Shown here in pieces: positions 17,158 to 24,640 of a stretch of DNA of 43,552 bases. Under the pieces are notes generated by a model, which was given only the letters and a program-made list of their open reading frames with translations, ran no database searches and was not told where the DNA came from. The position numbers and the translations under genes were made by a program. Source of the stretch: an uncultured Gammaproteobacteria bacterium (GTDB lineage: Bacteria > Pseudomonadota > Gammaproteobacteria > Enterobacterales > Psychrobiaceae); the NCBI GenBank assembly GCA_937139475.1, contig CAKZQF010000206.1, positions 1-43,552 of the forward strand, written 5' to 3'. Position 1 is the first letter of the stretch; each line of letters begins with the position of its first letter.

Positions 17158-17478
17158 TTATTTTTCTTTTGATTGCTCTGAGGTGATGAGGTTGTCCGCA
17201 ATATCACTCAATTGACCCGCCATAAACTCCAATCCATTGCGTTCCAATGATCCTTCCGGATGTGTTTTGGCTTCTTGAGAGGTTTCGATAGCAGCGGCCC
17301 TAAATTGTGCAGCCATCATCGACACGGTTAATAAACCATTCGCTCTGATTTGCATGTGGGCCAGGATCTCGACGCCCTTAAGCGCTGCCAACATTCCTGC
17401 TTCGGCATTCTCTTCTGGCTTGAGTCGTCGGTGGCCACCTAACCAAGTCGGTAGCCAATATTTAATCGTGGATAGCAT
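17158..17478 (-). CDS. Small hypothetical protein, first gene of the leftward tail operon
   Basis: 106 residues beginning MLSTIKYWLPTWLGGHRRLK, then a long helical region (GMLAALKGVEILAHMQIRAN and following) ending EQSKEK. No signal peptide or known domain. It is the first gene after a 500-base non-coding stretch, so the late promoter of this block should lie just upstream; a TGTTGG/CCAACA dyad occurs at 17595-17613. Confidence 0.6.
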   Translation of the reverse strand: MLSTIKYWLPTWLGGHRRLKPEENAEAGMLAALKGVEILAHMQIRANGLLTVSMMAAQFRAAAIETSQEAKTHPEGSLERNGLEFMAGQLSDIADNLITSEQSKEK

Positions 17479-17988
17479 TGCGTTCCCTCAATGATGTAGG
17501 GAACAGGATAGGCAGGACGATGGGATTTGTAATGGATGAGGGATTAGTACAGAGGTTCAGCTAAGCATTCGAACGATGGTCAGCCCAACAGAATTGTTGG
17601 AAGAAAACCAACAGGTAACCTCATACCTCTGATGTAACCGTTAATCAGGGAACTTGGCAGAGCTAGTCAATTAGTAAAGGAAAAATTAGGTGTCTAGAAA
17701 TAGTATCGTGACTGATGAAGCCTTTTCCCTGAGGATAAAAATAAAACGCTTCACACATGAGGCATGACTGAACCACCTTCATGACTCTTATTAGTACCGC
17801 ATTCATCACGTTGATGAATTGCCATTCCACCGCAAAGTGCGGTGGTTTCTTATAAAAAAGCCGCTTTGCCACATCAAAACAAAGCGGTTGAATAAAGGTC
17901 TCAAGATACACACGCCGAAGGTATCAGAAACGGCATGTCTAGGGTGTTTCTTGATACTGAGACCTTGTCAGTAAGAATAATACAAAGC
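17479..17988. promoter_or_regulatory. Non-coding stretch: late promoter region, terminators and a large inverted repeat
   Basis: No convincing gene. TGTTGG (17595-17600) / CCAACA (17608-17613) is a dyad resembling activator boxes of P2 late promoters (TTGT...ACAA type) and is about 117 bases before the operon start. CCACCGC / GCGGTGG with a short T-rich tail (about 17826-17850) is a rightward hairpin. CCGCTTTG / CAAAGCGG followed by six T on the minus strand (about 17847-17890) is a good intrinsic terminator for the GH26 gene. AAGGTCTCA (17895-17903) / TGAGACCTT (17958-17966) enclose an inner hairpin GTATCAGAAAC / GTTTCTTGATAC. Confidence 0.5.
17847..17890 (-). terminator. Intrinsic terminator downstream of GH26 gene
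   Basis: On the minus strand CCGCTTTG, an 11-base loop, CAAAGCGG and then CTTTTTTAT. An eight-pair GC-containing stem plus T-run is a textbook rho-independent terminator. It protects the late tail operon promoter region from cargo-gene transcription. Confidence 0.7.
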
Positions 17989-19257
17989 TCAGTCTTCTAA
18001 TCGTTTTAATCGCCAAGCGGTCAAATTTTCTTTAGACATGTTGCGTAGACCTTCCGCTTCTTTAGCCAACAACCGCTCACCTACTACCGCAGGCATATGA
18101 CTGACCATCATTGCCTTATCAAGACCTGTCATTGGTGACTCTGAGGTAAGGGTCGTCTTAGATGCGGTGTGCTTTTGTTTTCCTTTGCCACGTGAGGGTT
18201 TAGTTGACTCCGTTTCAACAGGTGTAGGCTCTGTAACAACGGTGGTTGACTTAATTGGAAGCACCCCGCCAAAATAATCACTGACGACGGACGTATTGTA
18301 AGCGGCTAAGCCAGTGTTACCAGTTTCATTTAAGGCCCAGTTTAGTTCTTTGTTGGTGTTAAACCATACAATGGACTGAATGGCCGGGTAATTCGATTGA
18401 ATACTTTGCATCATGTCTGTCGTCCAATCTGATTTACTTTCCAGTGCGTCAGCATCATCACCATCCTGCCCCCAGCTTGGATCGGGCAAATCGTTGGGTT
18501 CGGCTGAACTCACTTCGGCCAACATCATCGGCTTATTAGGAACCGCAGACACCATTTTCACGTATTGCTGACTGAAGGTTTCATCAAAGGACTTCCAATG
18601 AGTAAACGAATAATTGCTTCCCCAGTTGTATCCATCAAGAGACAACCAATCCACCACGTCATCGCCAGGGTAGTACGCCATAACGTTGTTATAACTGTCT
18701 ACATCCACGTTATTAGCACACCAGACCCAACCCACCACGTCGTTTAGCCCTGCCTCAGTAAATGCAGCGTGCAAATAGCGCCATGCAGCTTTAAGGTCTT
18801 CAGGCTTATTTCCCCAAGGATACCAATTGCCATTAAATTCATGGCCAAAACGGATCAGCACAGACGGCTTATCAGCTTCCGCATACGTACTACGCCAGCT
18901 TTTTAAGCCTTCAACCCAGCTTGCAATATAGCTGTCCCACTGCCCTTGGGTAATTTCTGCCAGTACATTGGACTCCGGATCAGCACTGTTATATGGCATC
19001 CAAGTAATCATGGGCACTGCGCTTCTGGATACCACATTACTTGCTTGTACAGATAGATTATTCCAGTCAGAACTAAAGCTAGAAAACACGTTAATCGTTG
19101 CTGCATTGCGAATAGTATCCGCATTGAACTGATCAATGGTGTTTACATTCCAGCCATCATAATTGACATAGGCACCGACACTAGTATCAGCATGGGAGTA
19201 GTTACTGAACATGAAGCATGAAAGTGCAACAGACAGCATTAATTTCTTATTTTTCAT
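17989..19257 (-). CDS. Secreted glycoside hydrolase family 26 (beta-mannanase-like)
   Basis: 422 residues from the ATG at 19257, chosen because CTGGAG lies 8 bases upstream and because it starts the signal peptide MKNKKLMLSVALSCF...SHA. The catalytic (beta/alpha)8 barrel shows RFGHEFNGNWYPWG, with acid/base E140, and MMLAEVSS, with nucleophile E248, the two signature glutamates of GH26 (endo-1,4-beta-mannanases; some members act on beta-1,3-xylan or mixed-linkage glucan). After the barrel a Thr/Pro/Ser/Lys linker (about 335-365) leads to an unfamiliar ~60-residue tail. It is a cargo gene with its own terminator, probably expressed from the prophage. Substrate cannot be fixed by eye. Confidence 0.85.
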   Translation of the reverse strand: MKNKKLMLSVALSCFMFSNYSHADTSVGAYVNYDGWNVNTIDQFNADTIRNAATINVFSSFSSDWNNLSVQASNVVSRSAVPMITWMPYNSADPESNVLAEITQGQWDSYIASWVEGLKSWRSTYAEADKPSVLIRFGHEFNGNWYPWGNKPEDLKAAWRYLHAAFTEAGLNDVVGWVWCANNVDVDSYNNVMAYYPGDDVVDWLSLDGYNWGSNYSFTHWKSFDETFSQQYVKMVSAVPNKPMMLAEVSSAEPNDLPDPSWGQDGDDADALESKSDWTTDMMQSIQSNYPAIQSIVWFNTNKELNWALNETGNTGLAAYNTSVVSDYFGGVLPIKSTTVVTEPTPVETESTKPSRGKGKQKHTASKTTLTSESPMTGLDKAMMVSHMPAVVGERLLAKEAEGLRNMSKENLTAWRLKRLED

Positions 19258-19627
19258 TGGATTGTCTCCAGAAAATGCCACGGTGTTACATTGTTAATGG
19301 TACACCAATGCAAACCCACGGACATTCGGGGGGGTTATGGTAATAAAAACAATAAAATGAACAGGCATACACTATCTGGGGGAAGATAGCAGCGGGAGCA
19401 GTTTGAGGGCTAATCTAAACTGAAATGACTGAACCGTTGATGAACCACTATTATCTTTTTTAATCAGTACGCAGATAAGATGATAGCCAAGTGTCAAACT
19501 AACGCTGCTTCGCTGGAAAAATACATGATTCCAGTAGAGAGCTAATAAGCATCTCATGCCCACACCGTATCATTTAGCCAGCAAGGACCAATTTATATTC
19601 AACCAGCGGCATAAACTGGTTTTGCTA
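19258..19627. promoter_or_regulatory. Upstream region of the GH26 gene; otherwise empty
   Basis: A weak promoter candidate for the GH26 gene on the minus strand is TTGCAT (19313-19308), 17 bases, TGTAAC (19290-19285). A run of seven G (about 19329-19335) follows. Frames here are short, lack ribosome sites and show no family resemblance. I see no other feature. Confidence 0.35.
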
Positions 19628-19861
19628 TCATTGATTCTGATCCGCTAATTTATGAGTGATATCCTGAATGGCGGGGCACTTTTCACTCCCGTGGGAACAA
19701 AATACACAACACTCTCCAGACCTCTCACGATAATTTTTTCCGCAATGCTTACAAGTAAGAATAAACTCAATCCGTTGCATCGACACAGTGTCCTTACTAC
19801 CGCAAAGAGGACAGGTCATCTCATTTTCTAGTACAACTCGGCGATGTAATTTACTACTCAC
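19628..19861 (-). CDS. GDCCVxC-type cysteine-rich small protein
   Basis: 77 residues with two zinc-ribbon-like pairs (TCPLCGSK and TCKHCGKNY) and the C-terminal block GECCVFCSHGSEKCPAIQ. This matches the pattern of the small GDCCVxC-domain (seleno)proteins, whose role is unknown but which often sit beside metal or selenium genes. The second Gly-Asp is Gly-Glu here and all Cys positions are present. An alternative start is the internal Met before TCPLCG. It stands alone between GH26 and the regulator at 20200, so it looks like cargo. Confidence 0.65.
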   Translation of the reverse strand: MSSKLHRRVVLENEMTCPLCGSKDTVSMQRIEFILTCKHCGKNYRERSGECCVFCSHGSEKCPAIQDITHKLADQNQ

Positions 19862-20199
19862 TTGTGAATTAGTTCCTTGGTTACTGACGTTAAGCAGTTT
19901 AGCCTACAAAACTTGATTAATAATAGCACAGACGGAATAGATATCTCTTTAGAGATAGTCGTCGTGTTAAATAAAATTGCCGGGGCCAGAATTGCACTCA
20001 ACTCCACGCCTGCCGGAAATTAAAGGTAGGTTAAATAATGCAGTATTTTTAATGCTAGAAAGGTGCTGGGAGGGCCTTGTCGTGCGGGTGTTGAGGGTTT
20101 TTAGGGTGCTTTGGGGAAAATGCACCCTAATGCATAGCGTGGATTGGGAGTGGAAAACGCGCAAACGGACTTTCACTCCCGCCCTCGCTAAACTTAATT
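19862..20199. other. Non-coding stretch with three hairpins
   Basis: No credible gene. Perfect inverted repeats: TATCTCT / AGAGATA (19942-19957), TTAGGGTGC / GCACCCTAA (20101-20109 and 20122-20130), and GGGAGTG-AAA / TTTCACTCCC (about 20147-20182). The last lies right after the end of the 20200 gene and may end its transcript; the others could be operators or transcript ends. Confidence 0.4.
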
Positions 20200-20802
20200 T
20201 CACTCTACTCTAGAGTGATACGGCGCATACTTCTCATGCAAATTTACACCTGACTCATGTTCTTTGAGCATTCGCATTACGATATTGTACTCCTCTGATT
20301 CAGATGCCATCTTTTCCCAGGCCAACAGCTCGCGAAGATACTTTTCAATAGTATCAACTAACTTCACCTCCATTTTATCTGCAACCTCCTCGAGGCTTAA
20401 TCCAGAATCAACCAAATCGCGAGCCTTAATGAGCCGTGCAGTTCTTACAGTTTTACTAGCTAGGTAACTCAGTGTTTTTTTCTGCTCTAACTTTTCCTGA
20501 AATGCTGCTACATGCTCGTCCAGAAACTTACGACAAACCTTTGCTTTATTGATGCCTTCTGGGAGTTCGATATCGAACTCTCTAGCAATACTCTCAGCAT
20601 AATTAACCTGACTATAGGATGCTGGACGCTCAGGGGCTGGAATCGCATAGGAAATACTCTTTGCTACACCTTTAGACTTCCAGTGATCCAGCTCAACAAC
20701 CTGACCTTCTTCAAAGTTTTCGGCGATTGCTGTAATTACCTCATCTGGAAGTTGCACAGAGAACTCGACACCATTAACTATTAGCCTTCCTATATTACTC
20801 AT
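20200..20802 (-). CDS. Hypothetical protein with C-terminal helix-turn-helix-like region
   Basis: 200 residues, start MSNIGRLIVNGVEFSVQLPD. The C-terminal half contains RTARLIKARDLVDSGLSLEE followed by VADKMEVKLVDTIEKYLREL, a helix-turn-helix-like pattern, so DNA binding is possible. No known family is recognised. Its codons and AT content resemble the early region rather than the structural genes. It lies next to the presumed replication origin and is transcribed away from it, which would suit a replication or copy-number regulator; this is inference only. Confidence 0.6.
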   Translation of the reverse strand: MSNIGRLIVNGVEFSVQLPDEVITAIAENFEEGQVVELDHWKSKGVAKSISYAIPAPERPASYSQVNYAESIAREFDIELPEGINKAKVCRKFLDEHVAAFQEKLEQKKTLSYLASKTVRTARLIKARDLVDSGLSLEEVADKMEVKLVDTIEKYLRELLAWEKMASESEEYNIVMRMLKEHESGVNLHEKYAPYHSRVE

Positions 20803-21488
20803 ACTTACTCACATCTTGGTTTGATATTCAATAATTATACCATAGAGGCTGAATCGAAGTGTTTTTTTGCCATTAAGCGATGAAGTTTGATCCTGCGCCA
20901 TCACCTTTTGATAAACCGCTTTTAAAACATCCGAACCTCGATGTTAATTTTTGCCCCTGCAATTGATGCGGCACCAGAGTGGCGTCTTTTCGTAGCCTAC
21001 GCACTACTCTAATTAGTTAATGGAGTGTTAAATTCAATTTAGGCTCCACAAACAAAGAAGAACAAGAAAACATTCGCCCGAGCAGCTTGCTGCTCATTCT
21101 TAGCAAGGAGGTACGACGCAGCAGAGCGCCGACCGCGAAGCGGCATCTCGGCCTCAGTAGCAACTGGTTGCTACACCTTCTAGGTATAAAGAAAGGCATA
21201 AAACTAAAGAAAAGACACTTACGCACTTACTCGCTAGACACTTAGTAATATATGGCTTCGAGCAATAATGAAATGCAGGACACTTAAATAATGAAGTGGT
21301 AGACACTTAATTCAGTGGTTCCGCAGCTGATGCCAATAAGGGAACTCGTGATCGATGGATTACGTTAATTTATCGCTTCAGAATGGATTTTAAGGCGTTT
21401 TAAATGGGTTCGGGTGTGATTGAGTGGGGGATATTTTAAAGGCGGGCACAGGGTAACGGGTCGCTAGGTGAGCGACCTGATGAGGTGA
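20803..21488. other. Putative replication origin region, no gene
   Basis: 686 bases without a credible gene, at the 3' end of the Rep gene. Parts: an AT-rich stretch (20815-20870); a structured stretch at 21080-21175 with hairpins AGCAGC-TT-GCTGCT, CCGC-GAA-GCGG and GTAGCAAC-TG-GTTGCTAC; and an iteron cluster GACACTTA (21214-21309). Iterons, AT-rich DNA and a neighbouring plasmid-type initiator together make this the best origin candidate in the window. Confidence 0.55.
21214..21309 (+). repeat. Iteron-like direct repeats GACACTTA (four copies)
   Basis: GACACTTA occurs at 21214-21221, 21237-21244, 21279-21286 and 21302-21309; three copies are preceded by TA or AG, giving (A/T)(A/G)GACACTTA. 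Spacings are 23, 42 and 23 bases, i.e. near multiples of two helical turns. A degenerate copy GCACTTAC lies at about 21223. The phased same-orientation layout is that of initiator-binding iterons. Confidence 0.6.
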
Positions 21489-22493
21489 TTAGTATGCTGT
21501 TCCTGGTGGGGATTCATCAGTGTCGATGAAGTTGAATAGATCGTTGACGTAGCGCTTTACTGTCTTCTTTCCTGCGATGTTAGCAGCTTCCTGACACAGT
21601 TCGTCGGTGGCTTCTGCTTTGATCTGTTCCGGGGTCTTAACGTCGCGCTGGGCGTTGTTCTTTTCGCGCTGAGTGAGCTGCTCTGAGGTGCGGTTGAAGG
21701 TGAATAGCATGCCGAAGGCTTTCATGAACTTGCGTGTGAACCAGATCGCTGAGGCTTTACCGACGTATTCCCCGTTCTCCAGTTCTTCCCACTGGCGTTT
21801 CATTTTGATGATACCCGCTGCTTCTAATAGCTCTAAGTTGCGCTGTAAACGCTTTGGGTGCAGCCCTATTTGTGTGGCTATCGATTGGTTGGTGGCGTAA
21901 TGAAAGACTTTTTTATTGGCGATATCCGGACTACCAACTCTAAATGAGTGGATATCCATATTTAGAAACAGCCCTTCCAACGTGCAGCATAGACCTTCGC
22001 GACCCTCACTGCGGTGCTTGCCTATTTTGCTGTTACTACCCTGTTTTTGGCGCTTCATGGCCTTACGCGCAACGTCGATAAAGGGCAGTACATTGGGATT
22101 GTTGTAGTATTGCTTGGCCTTATCGGCTGCTTTGTACTGTGCGTTTGTGCGAAGGCGATTACCGTACTCATCATGATCTTTTTTGCCGATTTTGATGATT
22201 ATGTCACGGTCAGGTTTGCCTGTGTCTGCTCTGTAAGGACTTCTGGCAATTAATGGCTTTAGGTTAGCAGGCTCGTGAAAGCAGCCGTTGCCGTGCGGCT
22301 TAACGAAGTATTTGCGCTTACGGAATGCTTTGTCTTTGACGCTAGTGTGTGACTCGTAGGCTTGCTTTTCGCCGAATGTACGCGTGTTTTTTTGCAGTTT
22401 GCGAAACTCGCGAAGCTGCTTACGCTTGAGTAAGCAGCTTTGGCCACAGCGTCGCTTGAACTGTAGCGGCGCTGTGGTTGCTGGGGCTGTCAT
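21489..22493 (-). CDS. Plasmid-type replication initiator (RepA-like, winged helix)
   Basis: 334 residues from the ATG at 22493, which overlaps the previous stop as ATGA (in-frame ATG at 22508 is an alternative). A Lys/Arg-rich N-terminal region (to about residue 150) precedes a central winged-helix-like segment: TNQSIATQIGLHPKRLQRNL then ELLEAAGIIKMKRQWEEL. This helix-wing pattern recalls IncFII RepA-type and related plasmid initiators. It is adjacent to iteron-like repeats and last in the leftward early operon. A P2-type gpA rolling-circle initiator is absent. Family assignment is by pattern only; a generic DNA-binding replication regulator is the main alternative. Confidence 0.6.
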   Translation of the reverse strand: MTAPATTAPLQFKRRCGQSCLLKRKQLREFRKLQKNTRTFGEKQAYESHTSVKDKAFRKRKYFVKPHGNGCFHEPANLKPLIARSPYRADTGKPDRDIIIKIGKKDHDEYGNRLRTNAQYKAADKAKQYYNNPNVLPFIDVARKAMKRQKQGSNSKIGKHRSEGREGLCCTLEGLFLNMDIHSFRVGSPDIANKKVFHYATNQSIATQIGLHPKRLQRNLELLEAAGIIKMKRQWEELENGEYVGKASAIWFTRKFMKAFGMLFTFNRTSEQLTQREKNNAQRDVKTPEQIKAEATDELCQEAANIAGKKTVKRYVNDLFNFIDTDESPPGTAY

Positions 22494-22837
22494 GGCTGAT
22501 CGGCCCACTTGTAGCCGTCCAGAAGCATGGTAGCTTCCATCCAGTTAAACGTATTGCCTTTGATCTTTGCTATGAACGCGGCTTCAATAAAGCTCATAAT
22601 GTGTTCAATAAACAGAGGCCAGACCGCTTTTCTGGTTCGGCTGTTTTTGCTCACGAACTGCTGAAATGCTTTGTCTAGTTGGTGTCTTAGCGCGGGAGTA
22701 AATCGGCGCTCTTTGCCAAAAAAGAATTCACCGTCAATTAGTCCCTTTAGAAAACGTTTGCTAGCTGAGATAGCGATTTCATTATCACTTTGAGGCTTTG
22801 CCTTTGGGGTTTTCTTGCCGAATTGCTTCATGCCCAT
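22490..22837 (-). CDS. Hypothetical early protein (115 aa)
   Basis: Start ATG 22837, which overlaps the upstream stop (TGATG) and has GGAGG about 10 bases before it. The N-terminus is Lys-rich (MGMKQFGKKTPKAKPQ). The body is helical with aromatic residues (FLKGLIDGEFFFGKERRFTP, FIEHIMSFIEAAFIAKIKGN). No family is recognised. It is coupled by ATGA to the Rep gene, so a role in replication or its control is plausible. Confidence 0.6.
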   Translation of the reverse strand: MGMKQFGKKTPKAKPQSDNEIAISASKRFLKGLIDGEFFFGKERRFTPALRHQLDKAFQQFVSKNSRTRKAVWPLFIEHIMSFIEAAFIAKIKGNTFNWMEATMLLDGYKWADQP

Positions 22838-23043
22838 CACGCGACCTCCGCAAGATTGACACGGCAATTAAAAAGCGCAGCGCTAAAGTGGCTTGAAGCG
22901 CCGCGCGAGTCGCGATCGGGGAGGATCGCTATCCTAAGGGGAAGGAATAAAAAGCCCATGCTTGCCAAAGGGGTGGCAAGCACAGGAGTCGGTGAGATCC
23001 ATGGCATTGTATCGACCGACTTAACTGTTGAGGTCGACTGCAT
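22837..23043 (-). CDS. Hypothetical small protein (68 aa) in the early operon
   Basis: Its ATG (23043) overlaps the preceding stop as TAATG and its stop overlaps the next ATG as TGATG, a strong sign of real coupled translation. The product is rich in Ser, Pro and hydrophobics (ASMGFLFLPLRIAILPDRDS) and is not recognised. The DNA between about 22890 and 22980 contains a hairpin GCTTGCCA / TGGCAAGC inside the frame, so an RNA role is also possible. Confidence 0.45.
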   Translation of the reverse strand: MQSTSTVKSVDTMPWISPTPVLATPLASMGFLFLPLRIAILPDRDSRGASSHFSAALFNCRVNLAEVA

Positions 23044-23423
23044 TAGGCAGCCTCCTCTGAATTGTGTTGCATTTCTAACTGGACTTCCTGAGCGACGGTT
23101 AAGCCGAATTCACCCAATGCTGCCAGAATCGGCTGGCTGATGGCTTCGTCCCAGTTGTAGTGCTGAACGAGCGTGTAAAATGCAGTTTTGTTGGCGTATG
23201 CATGCAGGTTTCTGCGTATCACAATCGGCCCGGTATTTGGGATGCTGTCCATGACAATCAGACTGGCTTTGATGTTGTTCTTTAGTATCTCGCGCTTGTT
23301 TAGCACAGATTCTTTGTCATCTTCATCGCAACGCGACAATTCAACGACTGTAATGAAGCTGGCTATTTCCAAATGCGAGATAAAAAACTCGCCGTCTATG
23401 ATTGTTGTGTTAAAACCTGCCAT
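23043..23423 (-). CDS. Hypothetical early protein (126 aa)
   Basis: Begins MAGFNTTIIDGEFFISHLEI and ends QLEMQHNSEEAA. It is acidic with mixed alpha/beta character. The segment IDGEFF also appears in the protein encoded two genes downstream (LIDGEFFFGKE), perhaps a distant duplication. No family is recognised. It is the first gene of the coupled group leading to Rep. Confidence 0.55.
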   Translation of the reverse strand: MAGFNTTIIDGEFFISHLEIASFITVVELSRCDEDDKESVLNKREILKNNIKASLIVMDSIPNTGPIVIRRNLHAYANKTAFYTLVQHYNWDEAISQPILAALGEFGLTVAQEVQLEMQHNSEEAA

Positions 23424-23476
23424 GGATCGCGTCTCGTTTTGTTAATCAGATGCCGATTTTGGTCTTACTGCTTCAC

Positions 23477-23503
23477 GGGGAGTAGATCGGCTAACTACTC
23501 CCC
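23477..23503. other. Perfect hairpin between two early sub-operons
   Basis: GGGGAGTAG (23477-23485), a nine-base loop and CTACTCCCC (23495-23503). There is no T-run on the minus strand, so it may be an RNA processing, attenuation or binding site between the promoter-proximal early genes and the Rep group. Confidence 0.45.
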
Positions 23504-23559
23504 TTTGGGCTGTATTCTGTTTTGCTGCATCTATTGCTGATGCTTGGCGTTATTTGTTT

Positions 23560-23718
23560 TTAGCATCTAAATGTTCGTTTGTCAAGGGCCTCAATCTCGC
23601 CAGTATTTGTTCCTGTGAGCGCGTTTATTAACAAATGTAAGAGTATGTAAATTACGCCCAGTAGAACTGCTGGGATGAAAAGCATCACAGTTATGACGTT
23701 TCTTATTATTTTAAGCAT
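23560..23718 (-). CDS. Small membrane protein (52 aa)
   Basis: ATG 23718 with AAGGA 9 bases upstream, overlapping the end of the preceding gene by 8 bases. The protein MLKIIRNVITVMLFIPAVLL... has a membrane helix over about residues 6-30 and a short polar tail ending KRTFRC. Function unknown; small early membrane proteins of phages often affect superinfection or host energetics, but nothing here shows this. Confidence 0.6.
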   Translation of the reverse strand: MLKIIRNVITVMLFIPAVLLGVIYILLHLLINALTGTNTGEIEALDKRTFRC

Positions 23719-24313
23719 CGTTGCTTTCCTTGCTGCATGCATAGCAAACTGTGGTTTGCTTATCTGGATGAAACAACATATAGCCCTCCGGAGAGCCACA
23801 AATACACATATCAACTTCATTCCCTGGTCTACAACTTGAATAAGTAATTCGGATCAATTTTTTGTCTTCTCTGAATCGTTTGAACAGTGACTCCAGTTGT
23901 GATTGTTCTTTTGGCTTCATGTACAAGTGTGAATCAACGTAAACATCAATAAGTCCATCGATGTCGCTTAAATATTTATGCAGGTTGCAACCGACTCCCA
24001 AGAAACGGAATTGCTTAGCTTGGTAGTCGTTTTCAAAGAACGCTTTTAGGTAGCTTTGGCTTATTTCTGCTTGAGCGATACTCGGTGCGATAAACACTTG
24101 AGTCCGCCCTGTCTGCAGTTGCATGAGCCCTGCTTCGATAGCCATTGCGAGAGTCGTTCCATGCTGTCTTTTTACGTAGTAAATACGATCTTCTTGCTCA
24201 CGCTCGCTGAACATAGCGGCTTGGTGTGGCCATGCCATTGCTTCCCACTTTAAAAAGAGTAGTCCACGTGCTCTGTTTGGCTTCACCACTGGGCTTTTTG
24301 CTATGCTGCTCAC
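23711..24313 (-). CDS. Degenerate, truncated paralogue of the gpP terminase ATPase with C-terminal zinc-knuckle
   Basis: 200 residues from the GTG at 24313 (AAAGG 8 bases upstream; only 4 bases after the previous stop). Residues about 28-165 follow the gpP ATPase of this phage segment by segment: WPHQAAMFSE / YPHQQTWYEN, VKRQHGTTLA / MKSRQIGATD, QVFIAPSIAQAE / KNFLSASRAQAL, FRFLGVGCN / FRFLSTNSN, LIDVYVDSHL / VIIDEYFWIQ, LIRITYSSC / LVYISTPST. The Walker A lysine position and the Walker B acidic pair are altered, and the HTH and nuclease domains are missing. A Cys cluster (CIC at 170-172, CYAC at 190-193) closes the protein. It is probably not a packaging motor and may be a regulator or inhibitor. 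Confidence 0.65.
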   Translation of the reverse strand: MSSIAKSPVVKPNRARGLLFLKWEAMAWPHQAAMFSEREQEDRIYYVKRQHGTTLAMAIEAGLMQLQTGRTQVFIAPSIAQAEISQSYLKAFFENDYQAKQFRFLGVGCNLHKYLSDIDGLIDVYVDSHLYMKPKEQSQLESLFKRFREDKKLIRITYSSCRPGNEVDMCICGSPEGYMLFHPDKQTTVCYACSKESNDA

Positions 24314-24317
24314 TTGC

Positions 24318-24527
24318 TTACCTTTGTATAAAAAACACGCCAAAATTATTAAAAACTCGGTTAGAATCCATTCTGAAAATATTGCTCACTTCCGCGTCTG
24401 AAGAACAAAAGCAAGCCATCAAAACCACACCCTTATGTTTCTTGGGTATTTTGAAAGTGAGATTTTCTGAATTCATCACACCTTCTAAATCGATCACTTT
24501 AGCTTCGCCTGTTAAACACTCACTCAT
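24318..24527 (-). CDS. Hypothetical early protein (69 aa)
   Basis: ATG 24527 overlaps the upstream stop (TGATG). The sequence MSECLTGEAKVIDLEGVMNS... continues with KHKGVVLMACFCSSDAEVSN and ends NNFGVFFIQR. No family is recognised. It is coupled on both sides in the early operon. Confidence 0.5.
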   Translation of the reverse strand: MSECLTGEAKVIDLEGVMNSENLTFKIPKKHKGVVLMACFCSSDAEVSNIFRMDSNRVFNNFGVFFIQR

Positions 24528-24640
24528 CACCCATGCCCCTCTTCCGCTTCTCGTCTAGCCTTCTCCGACCGCCAAATAAAAACAGCGGCAAAAAAAACAG
24601 CAAGTAAAAACGGCCAATAGTCATTAATAAATTCCATCAT
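24527..24640 (-). CDS. Small membrane protein (37 aa)
   Basis: ATG 24640 overlaps the Cro-like gene's stop (ATGA) and the stop overlaps the next ATG (TGATG). The protein starts MMEFINDYWPFLLAVFFAAV, has one membrane helix (about residues 8-24) and ends with a charged Arg/Glu tail. Double overlap and a clear helix support it as real. Function unknown. Confidence 0.55.
   Translation of the reverse strand: MMEFINDYWPFLLAVFFAAVFIWRSEKARREAEEGHG

Noticed and set aside
17663..17911. 82-residue minus-strand frame in the non-coding stretch
   Set aside because: It runs through the terminator hairpins of this region and has no good ribosome site or recognisable protein.
19372..19563. 63-residue minus-strand frame upstream of GH26
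   Set aside because: No ribosome site, coupling or protein-like pattern; it is compatible with chance.
19977..20213. Plus and minus frames over the hairpin region at 20.0-20.2 kb
   Set aside because: They are opposite frames across inverted repeats with Arg/Thr-rich nonsense products.
21017..21226. 69-residue frame in the origin candidate
   Set aside because: It crosses all three hairpins and has no ribosome site; the region reads better as a structured non-coding element.
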